Shown: positions 7,992-15,338 of the stretch, in pieces
How positions within the stretch are numbered: the first letter of the stretch is position 1
Layout of the letters: every line of letters begins with the position of its first letter
NCBI GenBank assembly: GCA_964402115.1
Contig: CAYOBW010000092.1
Span: 1 to 24,459, forward strand
Source: CAYOBW01 sp964402115
GTDB lineage: Bacteria; Verrucomicrobiota; Kiritimatiellia; UBA8416; CAYOBW01
Reading direction: 5' to 3'
DNA length: 24,459 nt
Translations under genes and position numbers: made by a program
The notes under the pieces: generated by a model
Database searches by the model: none
Seen by the model: the letters and a program-made list of their open reading frames with translations, nothing else
What the model was told of the DNA's origin: nothing

Positions 7992-9097
7992 CCACCGTGC
8001 GCACACCACCCGATTACCCGGCTTTCCTCGCGGCGTTGAAGGCGCGTATTCTCAGCGCGCGAACGTCAGCCGCCAGCGCGGTCAGCCAGGAACTGGTCCG
8101 GCTCTACTGGGACATCGGGCACGGCATCATGGAGAAGCAGCAAACCGCGGGCTGGGGCGATGCCGTGGTGGAACGTCTCGCCGCCGATCTCCTCGCCGAG
8201 TTTCCTGACACGCGGGGGTTCTCCCTCCCGAACCTCTGGAGAATGAAGCAGCTCTATCTGACCCATACTTCACCGGACTTTCTCGCACACGCTAAGCGCG
8301 AAATGGGCGCCGCCCCGGAGGGCACGCCGCCGGCCGACTTTCTCTCACAGCGTGTGAGAGAAATGGTGGCGGCCGTACCATGGGGCCACCACGCCAATGC
8401 TCTGGCCAAAGTCACCGACCCCGCCGCCCGGCTCTATTACCTGAGGGCCACCGCGCGCTTCGGTTGGTCCCGTCACGTCCTGCTGAACCAGGTCAAGGCC
8501 GGCGCATACGAGCGCGCCGTGAAGGACCGGAAGACGCACAACTTCCCGCTCGCCCTGCCAGAGAACCTCGCCGAACAGGCGGACGAGGCGATGAAGAGCT
8601 CCTACAATCTGGAGTTCCTGGGCATCCGCCGGGCAGTGAAAGAGCGGGAACTGGAGGACCGCCTGATCTCCCGCCTGCAAGCGTTCCTGCTCGAACTCGG
8701 CTACGGCTTCTGTTTCGTGGGCCGTCAGCACCGGCTGACGCTGGGCCAGAAGGAGTACTTCATTGACCTGCTCTTCTACCACCGCTTCCTCAAAGCGCTG
8801 GTGGCCTTCGAACTGAAAGTCGGTCCGTTCGAGCCGGAACACGCCGGCAAGATGGACTTCTACCTGAACCTGCTGAACGACAAGGAACGTGGTGACGGCG
8901 ACCAGCCCTCCATCGGCATCATCCTCTGTGCGGAAAAGGACGATGTGGAAGTCGAATACGCCCTGCGTACGAAGGCGAACCCCATCGGCGTGGCCGTCTA
9001 TCACCTCCAGTCGAAGTTGCCGGCCCGCTTCAAAGGCCGTTTGCCCACCGCGGAACAACTTGCCGACGCCGTGCGCAGAGCGCAGGATGAAGCATGA
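7988..9097 (+). CDS. YhcG/DUF1016-family PD-(D/E)xK nuclease
   Basis: A 369-residue protein. The start at 7988 overlaps the stop of the restriction gene (ATGA), which implies translational coupling. An in-frame upstream ATG at 7979 is possible but less likely. The N-terminal half is the DUF1016_N domain (LVRLYWDIGHGIMEKQ, GWGDAVVERLAADLL, FSLPNLWRMKQLY, then VPWGHHANAL and FGWSRHVLLNQ). The C-terminal half is the YhcG nuclease domain with Asp260 (FIDLLFYH) and Glu275-Leu-Lys277 (AFELKVG), then the conserved AGKMDFYLNLLND and EYALR. The family is predicted to be a Holliday-junction-resolvase-like nuclease and often sits in restriction or defence islands. Its precise role with type III-like systems is not established. 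It looks intact and has the usual length. Confidence 0.88.
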   Translation: MTTVRTPPDYPAFLAALKARILSARTSAASAVSQELVRLYWDIGHGIMEKQQTAGWGDAVVERLAADLLAEFPDTRGFSLPNLWRMKQLYLTHTSPDFLAHAKREMGAAPEGTPPADFLSQRVREMVAAVPWGHHANALAKVTDPAARLYYLRATARFGWSRHVLLNQVKAGAYERAVKDRKTHNFPLALPENLAEQADEAMKSSYNLEFLGIRRAVKERELEDRLISRLQAFLLELGYGFCFVGRQHRLTLGQKEYFIDLLFYHRFLKALVAFELKVGPFEPEHAGKMDFYLNLLNDKERGDGDQPSIGIILCAEKDDVEVEYALRTKANPIGVAVYHLQSKLPARFKGRLPTAEQLADAVRRAQDEA

Positions 9098-9143
9098 AAG
9101 CACGTAGCCAATCTTCGCCACGATCTCCAGGAAAGCCAACGCC

Positions 9144-9178
9144 GACCTTCAACCTTCATCCCTCAACCTTCAACCTTC
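9144..9178. repeat. Five tandem heptamers (AACCTTC family)
   Basis: GACCTTC, AACCTTC, ATCCCTC, AACCTTC and AACCTTC lie head to tail in the 88-base gap between the YhcG gene and the methyltransferase remnant, ending seven bases before its ATG. No ribosome-binding site is seen between the repeat and that ATG. Confidence 0.75.
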
Positions 9179-9185
9179 GCTGACT

Positions 9186-9443
9186 ATGCCCAAACCCACC
9201 ACCCCAAAGACCGTCGCCACGCTCAAGCACGACGCCGACAAGCGGAAGAACATCCCCACTGCCGAGCACCGGTCCGTCCTCAAGGCGGACGATGCCGAGC
9301 CCCGGGCGCTGAAGTACCTGCGCAATACCGACCTCGACCCCCAGCTCGTCTGGCGCGGCAAGGACGAGCAGGATTGGAGCGATCTCGTTGTCCACGCCCC
9401 TCCGCTCTACATCCAGGAGAAGGTCCACCCCAAGGTTCTCATT
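9186..9443 (+). pseudogene. N-terminal remnant of a type III-like (Mod) adenine DNA methyltransferase
   Basis: The 86 codons from ATG 9186 match, from memory of the family, the conserved N-terminus of the methyltransferases that accompany this kind of restriction nuclease: NIPTAEHRSVL, DPQLVWRGKDEQDWSDL, APPLYIQEKVHPKVLI. Family members are normally several hundred residues longer, with the FxGNP and DPPY catalytic motifs; none of these is present anywhere downstream. Similarity stops after Ile86, exactly where a small inverted repeat begins at 9444. The reading frame then runs on without a stop, through 14 unrelated codons, into the sulfatase that starts at 9486. Translation from 9186 would therefore give a 599-residue fusion with a buried Tat signal. 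I read this as a gene beheaded by recombination, leaving an R-plus-YhcG island without its own modification enzyme. Confidence 0.82.
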
Positions 9444-9460
9444 GCCGGTCGGACACCGGC
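9444..9460. repeat. Inverted repeat at the methyltransferase/sulfatase junction
   Basis: GCCGGT (9444-9449) and ACCGGC (9455-9460) are perfect 6-base arms around CGGAC. The repeat starts at the first base after the last codon that still looks like methyltransferase, so it may mark the recombination point. It could also be a chance hairpin in GC-rich DNA. Confidence 0.4.
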
Positions 9461-9485
9461 GCCACAGGGGGAGGAACTTGGGCTT

Positions 9486-10985
9486 ATGAAACACAGGCGG
9501 GACGAGCTGGGCAGGCGGGGTTTTCTGGCGCAGGCCGGGTTGGGCATGGCCGCGTTGGCGGCGGGGCGTCCGGCGCCGGCGCGGGCGGCGGCGGCCGATC
9601 GTCCCAACGTCGTGTTCCTGCTGGCCGATCAGTGGCGGGCGAAGGCGCTGGGGTACGAGGGCGACCCCAATGTGCGGACCCCCAACCTCGACCGGCTGGC
9701 CGCGGAGAGCCTCAACTTCCGCAACGTGGTGTCGGTCTGCCCCGTGTGCACGCCCCAGCGCGCCTCCCTGATGACGGGGCGGTTCCCGACCTCGACAGGC
9801 ATGTTCCTCAACGACGCGCACCTGCCCGATGAGGAAGTGTGCCTCGCCGAAACCTTCCGCGCCGCCGGCTACCGCACCGCCTACATCGGCAAGTGGCATC
9901 TCGACGGCCACGGCCGGACGTCCTTCATCCCGCCTGCCCGCCGGCAGGGCTGGGACTACTGGAAGGGCGCCGAGTGCGACCACAACTACCCGCATTCGCA
10001 CTACTACACCGATGACTCCCCGGACCAGCGGTTCTGGGACGGCTACGACGCCTTCGCGCAGACGCAGGATGCGATCGGCTACCTGCGCGGGCGGGCGGCC
10101 GACCGGTCGCCCTTCGTCCTCTTCGTCGCGTACGGCACGCCGCACTTCCCGCACGGCACGGCGCCGGAGGCGTGCAAGGCGCTCTATCCGCCGGACAAGA
10201 TCCGCCTGCCGCCGAACGTGCCCCCCGCGCAGGAGGCGGCGGCCCGGCGCGAAGCGCAGGGGTACTACGGCCACTGCACCGCGCTCGACCGGTGCGTCGG
10301 CGAGATCGTTGCGGCGCTCGACGACACGAAGCTCGCGGAGAACACGATCCTGGTCTTTTCCTCCGACCACGGCGAGATGCTCGGTTCGCACGGCTGTCCG
10401 CCGTTCATGAAGCAGGTGCCCTACGACGAGTCCGCCCGCGTGCCGCTGCTGGTGCGGCATCCCGCCGCGTGGGGGCGGCAGGGCCGCGCGGTGCGCACGC
10501 CGCTGACGACGCCGGATCTGCACGCGACGCTGCTGGGCCTCGCCGGCGTGGCCGTGCCGCGCGCCGTCGAGGGCGCCGATCTGTCCGCCGACTTGAAGGC
10601 CGGCCGCCTCGACGGCGATCGCGCCGCGCTCTACATGCTGGTGGCCCCCTTCGACCGGCGCAGCGACCAGTGCCGCGCCTATCGCGCCATCCGGACCCGG
10701 ACCCACACGTTCGCCAGGGATTCAAACGGTCCGTGGCTGCTGTTCGACGACGCACGTGATCCGCACCAGATGGAGAACCTCGCCGGCCGGCCGGAACACG
10801 CGGCCCTGCAGCAGGAACTGGAGGCGCGCCTGCAGGCCGAACTGAAGAAGATCGGCGACGGGTTCCTGCCCGCTCGCGACTACATCGCCCTGTGGGGTTA
10901 CGAGGTCGCGGAACACGGCAGCGTGCCCTACAATCCCAAGGCGAACGAGGTGGTCAAGCCCCAGACGCCCAGGCGTCGCACGTAG
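9486..10985 (+). CDS. Tat-exported formylglycine-dependent sulfatase
   Basis: A 499-residue protein. I choose the ATG at 9486 because GGGGGAGGAAC lies just upstream and the product then opens with a twin-arginine signal (GRRGFLAQAG, Arg10-Arg11) ending near ARAAAA. The sulfatase signature CTPQR has Cys88 as the residue converted to formylglycine by a sulfatase-maturing enzyme, which is not in this window. Other active-site elements are LLADQ (Asp48), IGKWHL and SSDHGEMLGSHG. The length fits family S1 arylsulfatases, choline-sulfatases and glycosaminoglycan or polysaccharide sulfatases; the substrate is unknown. It would remove sulfate from a polymer or small ester outside the cytoplasm. The upstream region has been replaced by the methyltransferase remnant, so its original promoter may be lost and it may now depend on read-through from the island. 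Confidence 0.92.
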   Translation: MKHRRDELGRRGFLAQAGLGMAALAAGRPAPARAAAADRPNVVFLLADQWRAKALGYEGDPNVRTPNLDRLAAESLNFRNVVSVCPVCTPQRASLMTGRFPTSTGMFLNDAHLPDEEVCLAETFRAAGYRTAYIGKWHLDGHGRTSFIPPARRQGWDYWKGAECDHNYPHSHYYTDDSPDQRFWDGYDAFAQTQDAIGYLRGRAADRSPFVLFVAYGTPHFPHGTAPEACKALYPPDKIRLPPNVPPAQEAAARREAQGYYGHCTALDRCVGEIVAALDDTKLAENTILVFSSDHGEMLGSHGCPPFMKQVPYDESARVPLLVRHPAAWGRQGRAVRTPLTTPDLHATLLGLAGVAVPRAVEGADLSADLKAGRLDGDRAALYMLVAPFDRRSDQCRAYRAIRTRTHTFARDSNGPWLLFDDARDPHQMENLAGRPEHAALQQELEARLQAELKKIGDGFLPARDYIALWGYEVAEHGSVPYNPKANEVVKPQTPRRRT

Positions 10986-11046
10986 AAGGACGGTGCTCCT
11001 GCGCCGTCATCCCCGGCGGGGCTCGCGCTGCGGGTGACGCGGTCGT

Positions 11047-11296
11047 GGCAGCGAACGGAAGCGGTCATGCCTCCGTGACGCAGGGGGCTTCGCTTGCACA
11101 TAACGGCCGGGGACGGCCGTCTCCAGCGCATGTGGAGCCGGCCGTCCTCGGCCGGTAGAGCGCATATCGCGACAACAATGAGACGGTTAGTAACGGCCGG
11201 GGACGGCGTCTCCTGCGCGTGGGCAGTCGACGAGGCGTGGAGCCGGCGGTCCCCGCCGTTATAGCCCCCCCTGCGTTACTGAGGCAGCGAACGGAA
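11047..11296. repeat. Composite palindromic repeat between convergent genes
   Basis: This fills most of the 325-base gap 10986-11310 between the convergent sulfatase and the secreted-protein gene; no gene is visible there. Copy 1 (11101-11157) and copy 2 (11191-11262) share 17 identical bases at the start (TAACGGCCGGGGACGGC) and TGGAGCCGGC near the end, and each folds back on itself. They are framed by an inverted pair, GTGACGCAGGGGG at 11075-11087 and its 12/13 reverse complement at 11267-11279. A direct 14-base repeat, GGCAGCGAACGGAA, lies at 11047-11060 and 11283-11296. The arrangement resembles a BIME-like cluster and could act as a bidirectional terminator or mRNA stabiliser. Confidence 0.7.
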
Positions 11297-11310
11297 CCGC
11301 GGCCCCGGGC

Positions 11311-13443
11311 CTACGGCAGCAGGCTGTCGGCGGCGGGCTCCGCGGGCAGGGTGGGGGCGCTGCGCTCACGTGAGACGACGCGGCCGACGCGGTCGTCGCC
11401 GTCGGCATAGCGGTAGCGCAGGCGCTCGTAACCGGGGTGCTGTTCCAGCACGGGCGCCTCGTCGCGGGCGCGCGCGCGGGCCACGTAGACCACGGTTCGC
11501 GCCTCGGTCGGCCGCCCCAGGCTGTCCTGCGCGGTGACGAGCGCGCCGTCGGCCGTGAACGCCTCCGGCTCCGTGCCGCGCTTGCGCGTCCAGCCCAGCA
11601 GCCGCCCCCGCGCGTCGTAGTGGTAGTCGTCGCGCCACGCCTTGGGCAGGTCGAGCAGGGGATCCTCATACCGCTGCCGGGCGGCGGGATCGGCATAGTC
11701 GCAGCTCAGGATGCGGTCCTGCGTGTCGTAGACCCGCGTCTCGCGGGTCGGGTAGTAGATTGTCACGAAGCCCGGCGCGGAGTAATGCACGCCGTTGTGG
11801 GCGAAGACGCCGATGTCCACGCGCGAGGACGGCAGGCCCACGCCCGCTGTCGTCGTGCCGTACGCGTGGTACGACACGCGCAGCTCCGCCCGCGTCCCGT
11901 CAGGCCCGAGCGGCCGGATCGCGACGCGCGCGGGATCGCCGCGCAGGACGCGCCACGTGAAGGTGAGCGGCCGCCGGTTGAGATCCCGGCTGCCCGCGGC
12001 GCTGACCACCAGGCGGCGCGTGTGCGTCATGGCGCGCGCGATCCGGGCCACGGCGCAAGGCGTGTCGAAGAGCGCCTCCCGGTTCCCCGCGGTGAAATAG
12101 TCGCGGCCCGGCACGCCCACGTCCTCCTCCTCGACCTTCAGTTGGATCACCGGCGGGACGGCGTTGCTCTCCAGGTTGTGCGCGAGCGTCACCATCTTCT
12201 CGACGTCCAGCTTGCCGCCGTCGAAGACGGGCGGATGCGCGCGGCCCGTCAGGTAGTCCTCCGGCGCCGTCACGCCGGCGTTGGACCTGCGCAGGATCAT
12301 CTGCACGGTCGGCATCAGCGCGCCGCTCCGCACCAGGCAGGCCTTCACGTCCGGCCGGAAGGCCGCCAGCGTACAGGCCACGGCCTTCAGGAACGGTTGA
12401 TCCGACCCGGAGGAGCCCTGCGAGATGATCAGGTACGGTGTGTTGGCCGGATGCACGTCGCCATGCCCGCCCTCCGCCAGGGGGTCGTGGTCGTGGTGTT
12501 CGGGGTAGATGTACAAGTGGTTGCCGACGTATTGCATGTAGAGGATGAGCATCTTGTGCGGGGAGGCGTAGGCGAAGCGGGCATGCCCGCGCCAGAACAG
12601 GCCGCCCGTGTTGGCGGTGGACGAGTTGCCGAACGTGACGCGGTTGAAGTGGAGCAACGTCTGCAGGCCCCAGTGCACGTTCGCCGCCTGCGCGGCCGAG
12701 CCGTAGTCGATCCGCGCCAGCTGGGGGAACTGGTCGCCGGGCAGGGGCGAGTGGTCGTTGTCCCGGTTGTCGTAAAGATCCCCCGCAAGGCCCGCCGCCG
12801 TTCCGGCCTTGTACCACGCGCGCAGGAGCTCGCCCGCCCGGCCGTTGCCGAGTACGACCGCGGCCGCGCCGTTCGTGGCCGGGAGGAAGAAGGTGGCCAG
12901 CGTGCCGGTGCGCGCCTCCCACGCGGTGTTGGTGGGCACCACCCGGGCCACGCCTTTGTTCACCGCCAGGGGACACACCTGCCGCCGGAGGAATGCCGGC
13001 GGCGAGGGATCCTCCGCCTGCTTCAGGATGGCGGCGAAGCGCGGGTCGTCACGCAGGGCGAGCAGGTCCGGATCCTGGCGCAGGTGCTCGCGGTCGCGGA
13101 AGCCGCAGGCCACGGCGCGGCCCAGCGCGGCGAACGCCGCGTCGGCCCGGCCGTTGCGCGCCCGGGCGCAGGCGAGGTTGTACTGGGCGCCGGCATCCCA
13201 CGGCACGAGCGCGACCGCCTGGTCGCAGAGCCCCTCCGCGGCGGCGTATTGCCCGGCCTGGCACAGGGCCTGAATCCGGGCGGCAAGCGGGAGGTAGCTT
13301 TCGTGAATCCGGGGCAGGAGGAAGACATCCGGCAGATTCGTTACGCCGCCGTCCGGCAGCGGCGCCTGCGCCCGCGCGGGGGCCGTCAGCAGGCCCAGTA
13401 TCACGGCGGCGGCACAGGCGCGCAGGCGCGGGGGGGTGTCCAT
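11311..13443 (-). CDS. Large secreted protein of unknown function with TPR-like N-terminus
   Basis: A 710-residue protein. The ATG at 13443 gives a normal Sec signal peptide (RLRACAAAVILGLLTAPARA, cleavage near residues 25-27). Starting further upstream would add 54 Arg-rich residues before the signal. No clear Shine-Dalgarno is seen. Residues ~52-145 look like TPR helices, including GAQYNLACARARNG and a closing DPDLLALRDDPRF motif often seen at TPR ends. The middle (~150-450) contains an Asn/His/Asp-rich stretch (YPEHHDHDPLAEGGHGDVH) of unknown role. Residues ~450-570 look beta-rich. Near 606-619, YHYDARGRLLGWTR resembles a single YD/RHS-like repeat. I do not recognise the family. It is divergently oriented to the lipoprotein gene at 13671. 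Confidence 0.75.
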   Translation of the reverse strand: MDTPPRLRACAAAVILGLLTAPARAQAPLPDGGVTNLPDVFLLPRIHESYLPLAARIQALCQAGQYAAAEGLCDQAVALVPWDAGAQYNLACARARNGRADAAFAALGRAVACGFRDREHLRQDPDLLALRDDPRFAAILKQAEDPSPPAFLRRQVCPLAVNKGVARVVPTNTAWEARTGTLATFFLPATNGAAAVVLGNGRAGELLRAWYKAGTAAGLAGDLYDNRDNDHSPLPGDQFPQLARIDYGSAAQAANVHWGLQTLLHFNRVTFGNSSTANTGGLFWRGHARFAYASPHKMLILYMQYVGNHLYIYPEHHDHDPLAEGGHGDVHPANTPYLIISQGSSGSDQPFLKAVACTLAAFRPDVKACLVRSGALMPTVQMILRRSNAGVTAPEDYLTGRAHPPVFDGGKLDVEKMVTLAHNLESNAVPPVIQLKVEEEDVGVPGRDYFTAGNREALFDTPCAVARIARAMTHTRRLVVSAAGSRDLNRRPLTFTWRVLRGDPARVAIRPLGPDGTRAELRVSYHAYGTTTAGVGLPSSRVDIGVFAHNGVHYSAPGFVTIYYPTRETRVYDTQDRILSCDYADPAARQRYEDPLLDLPKAWRDDYHYDARGRLLGWTRKRGTEPEAFTADGALVTAQDSLGRPTEARTVVYVARARARDEAPVLEQHPGYERLRYRYADGDDRVGRVVSRERSAPTLPAEPAADSLLP

Positions 13444-13670
13444 GCGGAGTGCGTGTACACCGCCCACACCCCGTGCGCAAGCGGATTCGGGGCGGTTCCG
13501 ATTATGGCCACCGGCAGGCGTCCGAAACCGGCTGCATAGTTTGCGACGGCGATTGCAATTCCGGCGCACTTCTGCCACCTTTCGCGGCGCGCGCCGGAGG
13601 TGCATGGTGTGAGTTCCGGGCTGGTGGTGGGTGGTGACGAAGTGGAGTCTCAGTCGTGGAGGAGGCGAAG

Positions 13671-14231
13671 ATGGTGTTCGAGACGCGGACGAACGGGGTG
13701 GCTGGGTTTTCTTGGCGCGGTGTGCCGCTCGCTGCGGGGCTGCTCCTGGTTTGTGCCTGCCTGACGGGTTGCGAGGTGGTGGATAAGCACGCGCGTACGA
13801 ATGACGATCCGGAGGCGGTCAGCGAAGTTGCTGTCGAGAATCCCGGCGTCACCCCCACTGCCCCGTCCTCGGCCGCCATGTGGCCCGCGTACGATGCCCC
13901 CAAGTTCTTCGGACATGGTTTCGCGGGTGAGGATAGTTACAGGCAAAGTGCGATCAACGGGGCGCGGGCGGCGGGTTTGGATTGCATACGGGTTGTCTCT
14001 CCCCAGCCGCCCAGTGACGAGGCGGCAATGCACTTGCTCCACTTCAAGTCGCCGGTCGACGGGCACATGCTGCACCCCAGTTGGTATGACAATGCCTTGG
14101 AAGGCGGGGTTTCCCGCTGGGTCATCGATATCGGGTCCGGCGCCGAACTTGGCCGTTGGCAGTTTCTCACGAAGGACTACCCGGGGGGCACGATCCAGTG
14201 GGTCGTGCAAGGCGGCGTGGTTTCGCAGTGA
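13671..14231 (+). CDS. Small lipoprotein of unknown function
   Basis: A 186-residue protein. The ATG at 13671 is preceded by GGAGGAGG at the right distance. The N-terminus is a lipoprotein signal: a basic start, the hydrophobic run GVPLAAGLLLVCACLTGC and the lipobox LTGC, so the mature protein would be attached to a membrane by its cysteine. A Pro/Thr/Ser linker follows and then a ~120-residue domain with several Trp and Gly (SWYDNALEGGVSRW, GTIQWVVQGGVV) and no recognised motif. Base composition is slightly less GC-rich than that of its neighbours. The partner is unknown. A 16-base palindrome directly after the stop may end the transcript. Confidence 0.72.
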   Translation: MVFETRTNGVAGFSWRGVPLAAGLLLVCACLTGCEVVDKHARTNDDPEAVSEVAVENPGVTPTAPSSAAMWPAYDAPKFFGHGFAGEDSYRQSAINGARAAGLDCIRVVSPQPPSDEAAMHLLHFKSPVDGHMLHPSWYDNALEGGVSRWVIDIGSGAELGRWQFLTKDYPGGTIQWVVQGGVVSQ

Positions 14232-14232
14232 C

Positions 14233-14248
14233 CGCGGGCCGGCCCGCG
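14233..14248. terminator. 16-base perfect palindrome after the lipoprotein gene
   Basis: CGCGGGCC followed by GGCCCGCG starts two bases after the lipoprotein stop codon. In RNA it would form a very stable GC hairpin, but no U-tract follows, so termination activity is only inferred. Confidence 0.35.
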
Positions 14249-14438
14249 CGTCCCCTGCGCCTCCGTCCGTAGTCCCACGCTGCGTCCTCGCCAGCAGTTC
14301 GAGTGCCAACCCCGGCGGAGTTGCCTTGCGCCCCCCCCGCCCCCGGCTATACGGGCGGCACGGTGGTGGACATCCGGTGCGCGTTGTGCGAGATTCCCCG
14401 GCGGATAGCCGGCGTCAAGCCCGGCCCGGGAGACGGCG

Positions 14439-15338
14439 ATGGCCTTTACGCGCGCACATCTGGAACGGTTCGAGGCGCGGCACGACAACCTCGTGGGACT
14501 CGATTCCGACGGGTGCGTGTTCGATACGATGGAGCCGAAGCAGAAGCTCTGCTTTCACGGCCTGATCGCAGCGCATTGGGGGCTGGCGGCGATCGAGCCG
14601 CTGGTGCGGCAGGTGGCGGAGTTTGTCAATCTCCACTCCTGCTGGCGCGGACAGAATCGCTTCACCGCCCTGCTGCAGACCTTCGACCTGCTGGCCGCCC
14701 ACCCCGGTCTCCCCGCCGGCAGCCCGCCCGTGCCCCGCCTGCCCGCGCTGCGGGTCTTCGCGGCTTCCGGGGTCGCGCTGGGCGAGCCGGCGCTGGCCGC
14801 GGAGGCGGCGCGCACGGGCAGCGCCGAGCTGGCGGACGTGCTGGCGTGGAGCCGGGCGGTCAATGCCGAGATCGCGCGCCGTCTGCCGCACGCGCAGCCG
14901 TTTCCCGGCGTCCAGGCGTGTCTCGCGCGCCTGCGGCTGACCTCGGACGTGCTGTGCGTCTCGCAGACGCCCGGCGAGGCGCTCGAGCGCGAGTGGCGCG
15001 CGGCCGGCCTGGCGGACAGCGTTGCCGTGATCGCCGGCCAGGAACTGGGCTCCAAGGCGGAGCACCTGGCGCTGGCGATGGGCGCGCGCTACGCGCCGGG
15101 GCGCGTGCTGATGGTGGGCGATGCCCTGGGCGACCTGCGCGCCGCCCGCGCGGTCGGCGCCTGCTTCTACCCGATCGACCCCGGCCACGAGGCGGTTTCC
15201 TGGGAGCGCTTCAGGCGCGAGGCGTATGACCGCTTCCTGGCGGGCTCGTACGCCGGCGCCTACGAGACCGCGCGCGTCGCCGCGTTCACGGCGCTGCTGC
15301 CGGAGACGCCGCCCTGGGCGCGCACGGGGCCGTTATGA
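14439..15338 (+). CDS. HAD-superfamily hydrolase (phosphatase)
   Basis: A 299-residue protein with the four HAD motifs in order: motif I LDSDGCVFDT (nucleophile Asp22, acid/base Asp24), motif II SQT (Ser175/Thr177), motif III SK (Lys206) and motif IV GDALGD (Asp228, Asp232). An alpha-helical cap lies between motifs I and II, as in phosphoglycolate- or beta-phosphoglucomutase-like C1 HADs. It probably removes phosphate from a sugar phosphate or related metabolite in the cytoplasm. GGGAG lies before the ATG. It overlaps the YdjC deacetylase gene by ATGA, so the two products are probably made together and may act in one carbohydrate pathway. A C-rich tract (14331-14344) lies about 100 bases upstream within a possible promoter spacer. 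Confidence 0.88.
   Translation: MAFTRAHLERFEARHDNLVGLDSDGCVFDTMEPKQKLCFHGLIAAHWGLAAIEPLVRQVAEFVNLHSCWRGQNRFTALLQTFDLLAAHPGLPAGSPPVPRLPALRVFAASGVALGEPALAAEAARTGSAELADVLAWSRAVNAEIARRLPHAQPFPGVQACLARLRLTSDVLCVSQTPGEALEREWRAAGLADSVAVIAGQELGSKAEHLALAMGARYAPGRVLMVGDALGDLRAARAVGACFYPIDPGHEAVSWERFRREAYDRFLAGSYAGAYETARVAAFTALLPETPPWARTGPL

Noticed and set aside
5658..8009. Long minus-strand open frame opposite the restriction gene
   Set aside because: The plus strand carries ordered helicase and nuclease motifs; the antisense translation has none and no start signal.
9434..9464. Possible attachment-site repeat of the tRNA-Thr 3' end (GGTTC ... CCA)
   Set aside because: Only GGTTC and a trailing CCA match, their spacing differs (28 versus 22 bases), and the GGTTC lies in codons of the methyltransferase remnant.
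11437..13539. Plus-strand open frame of about 700 codons opposite the secreted protein
   Set aside because: The minus-strand frame has a proper signal peptide and TPR-like pattern; the plus-strand frame is low-complexity with no start context.
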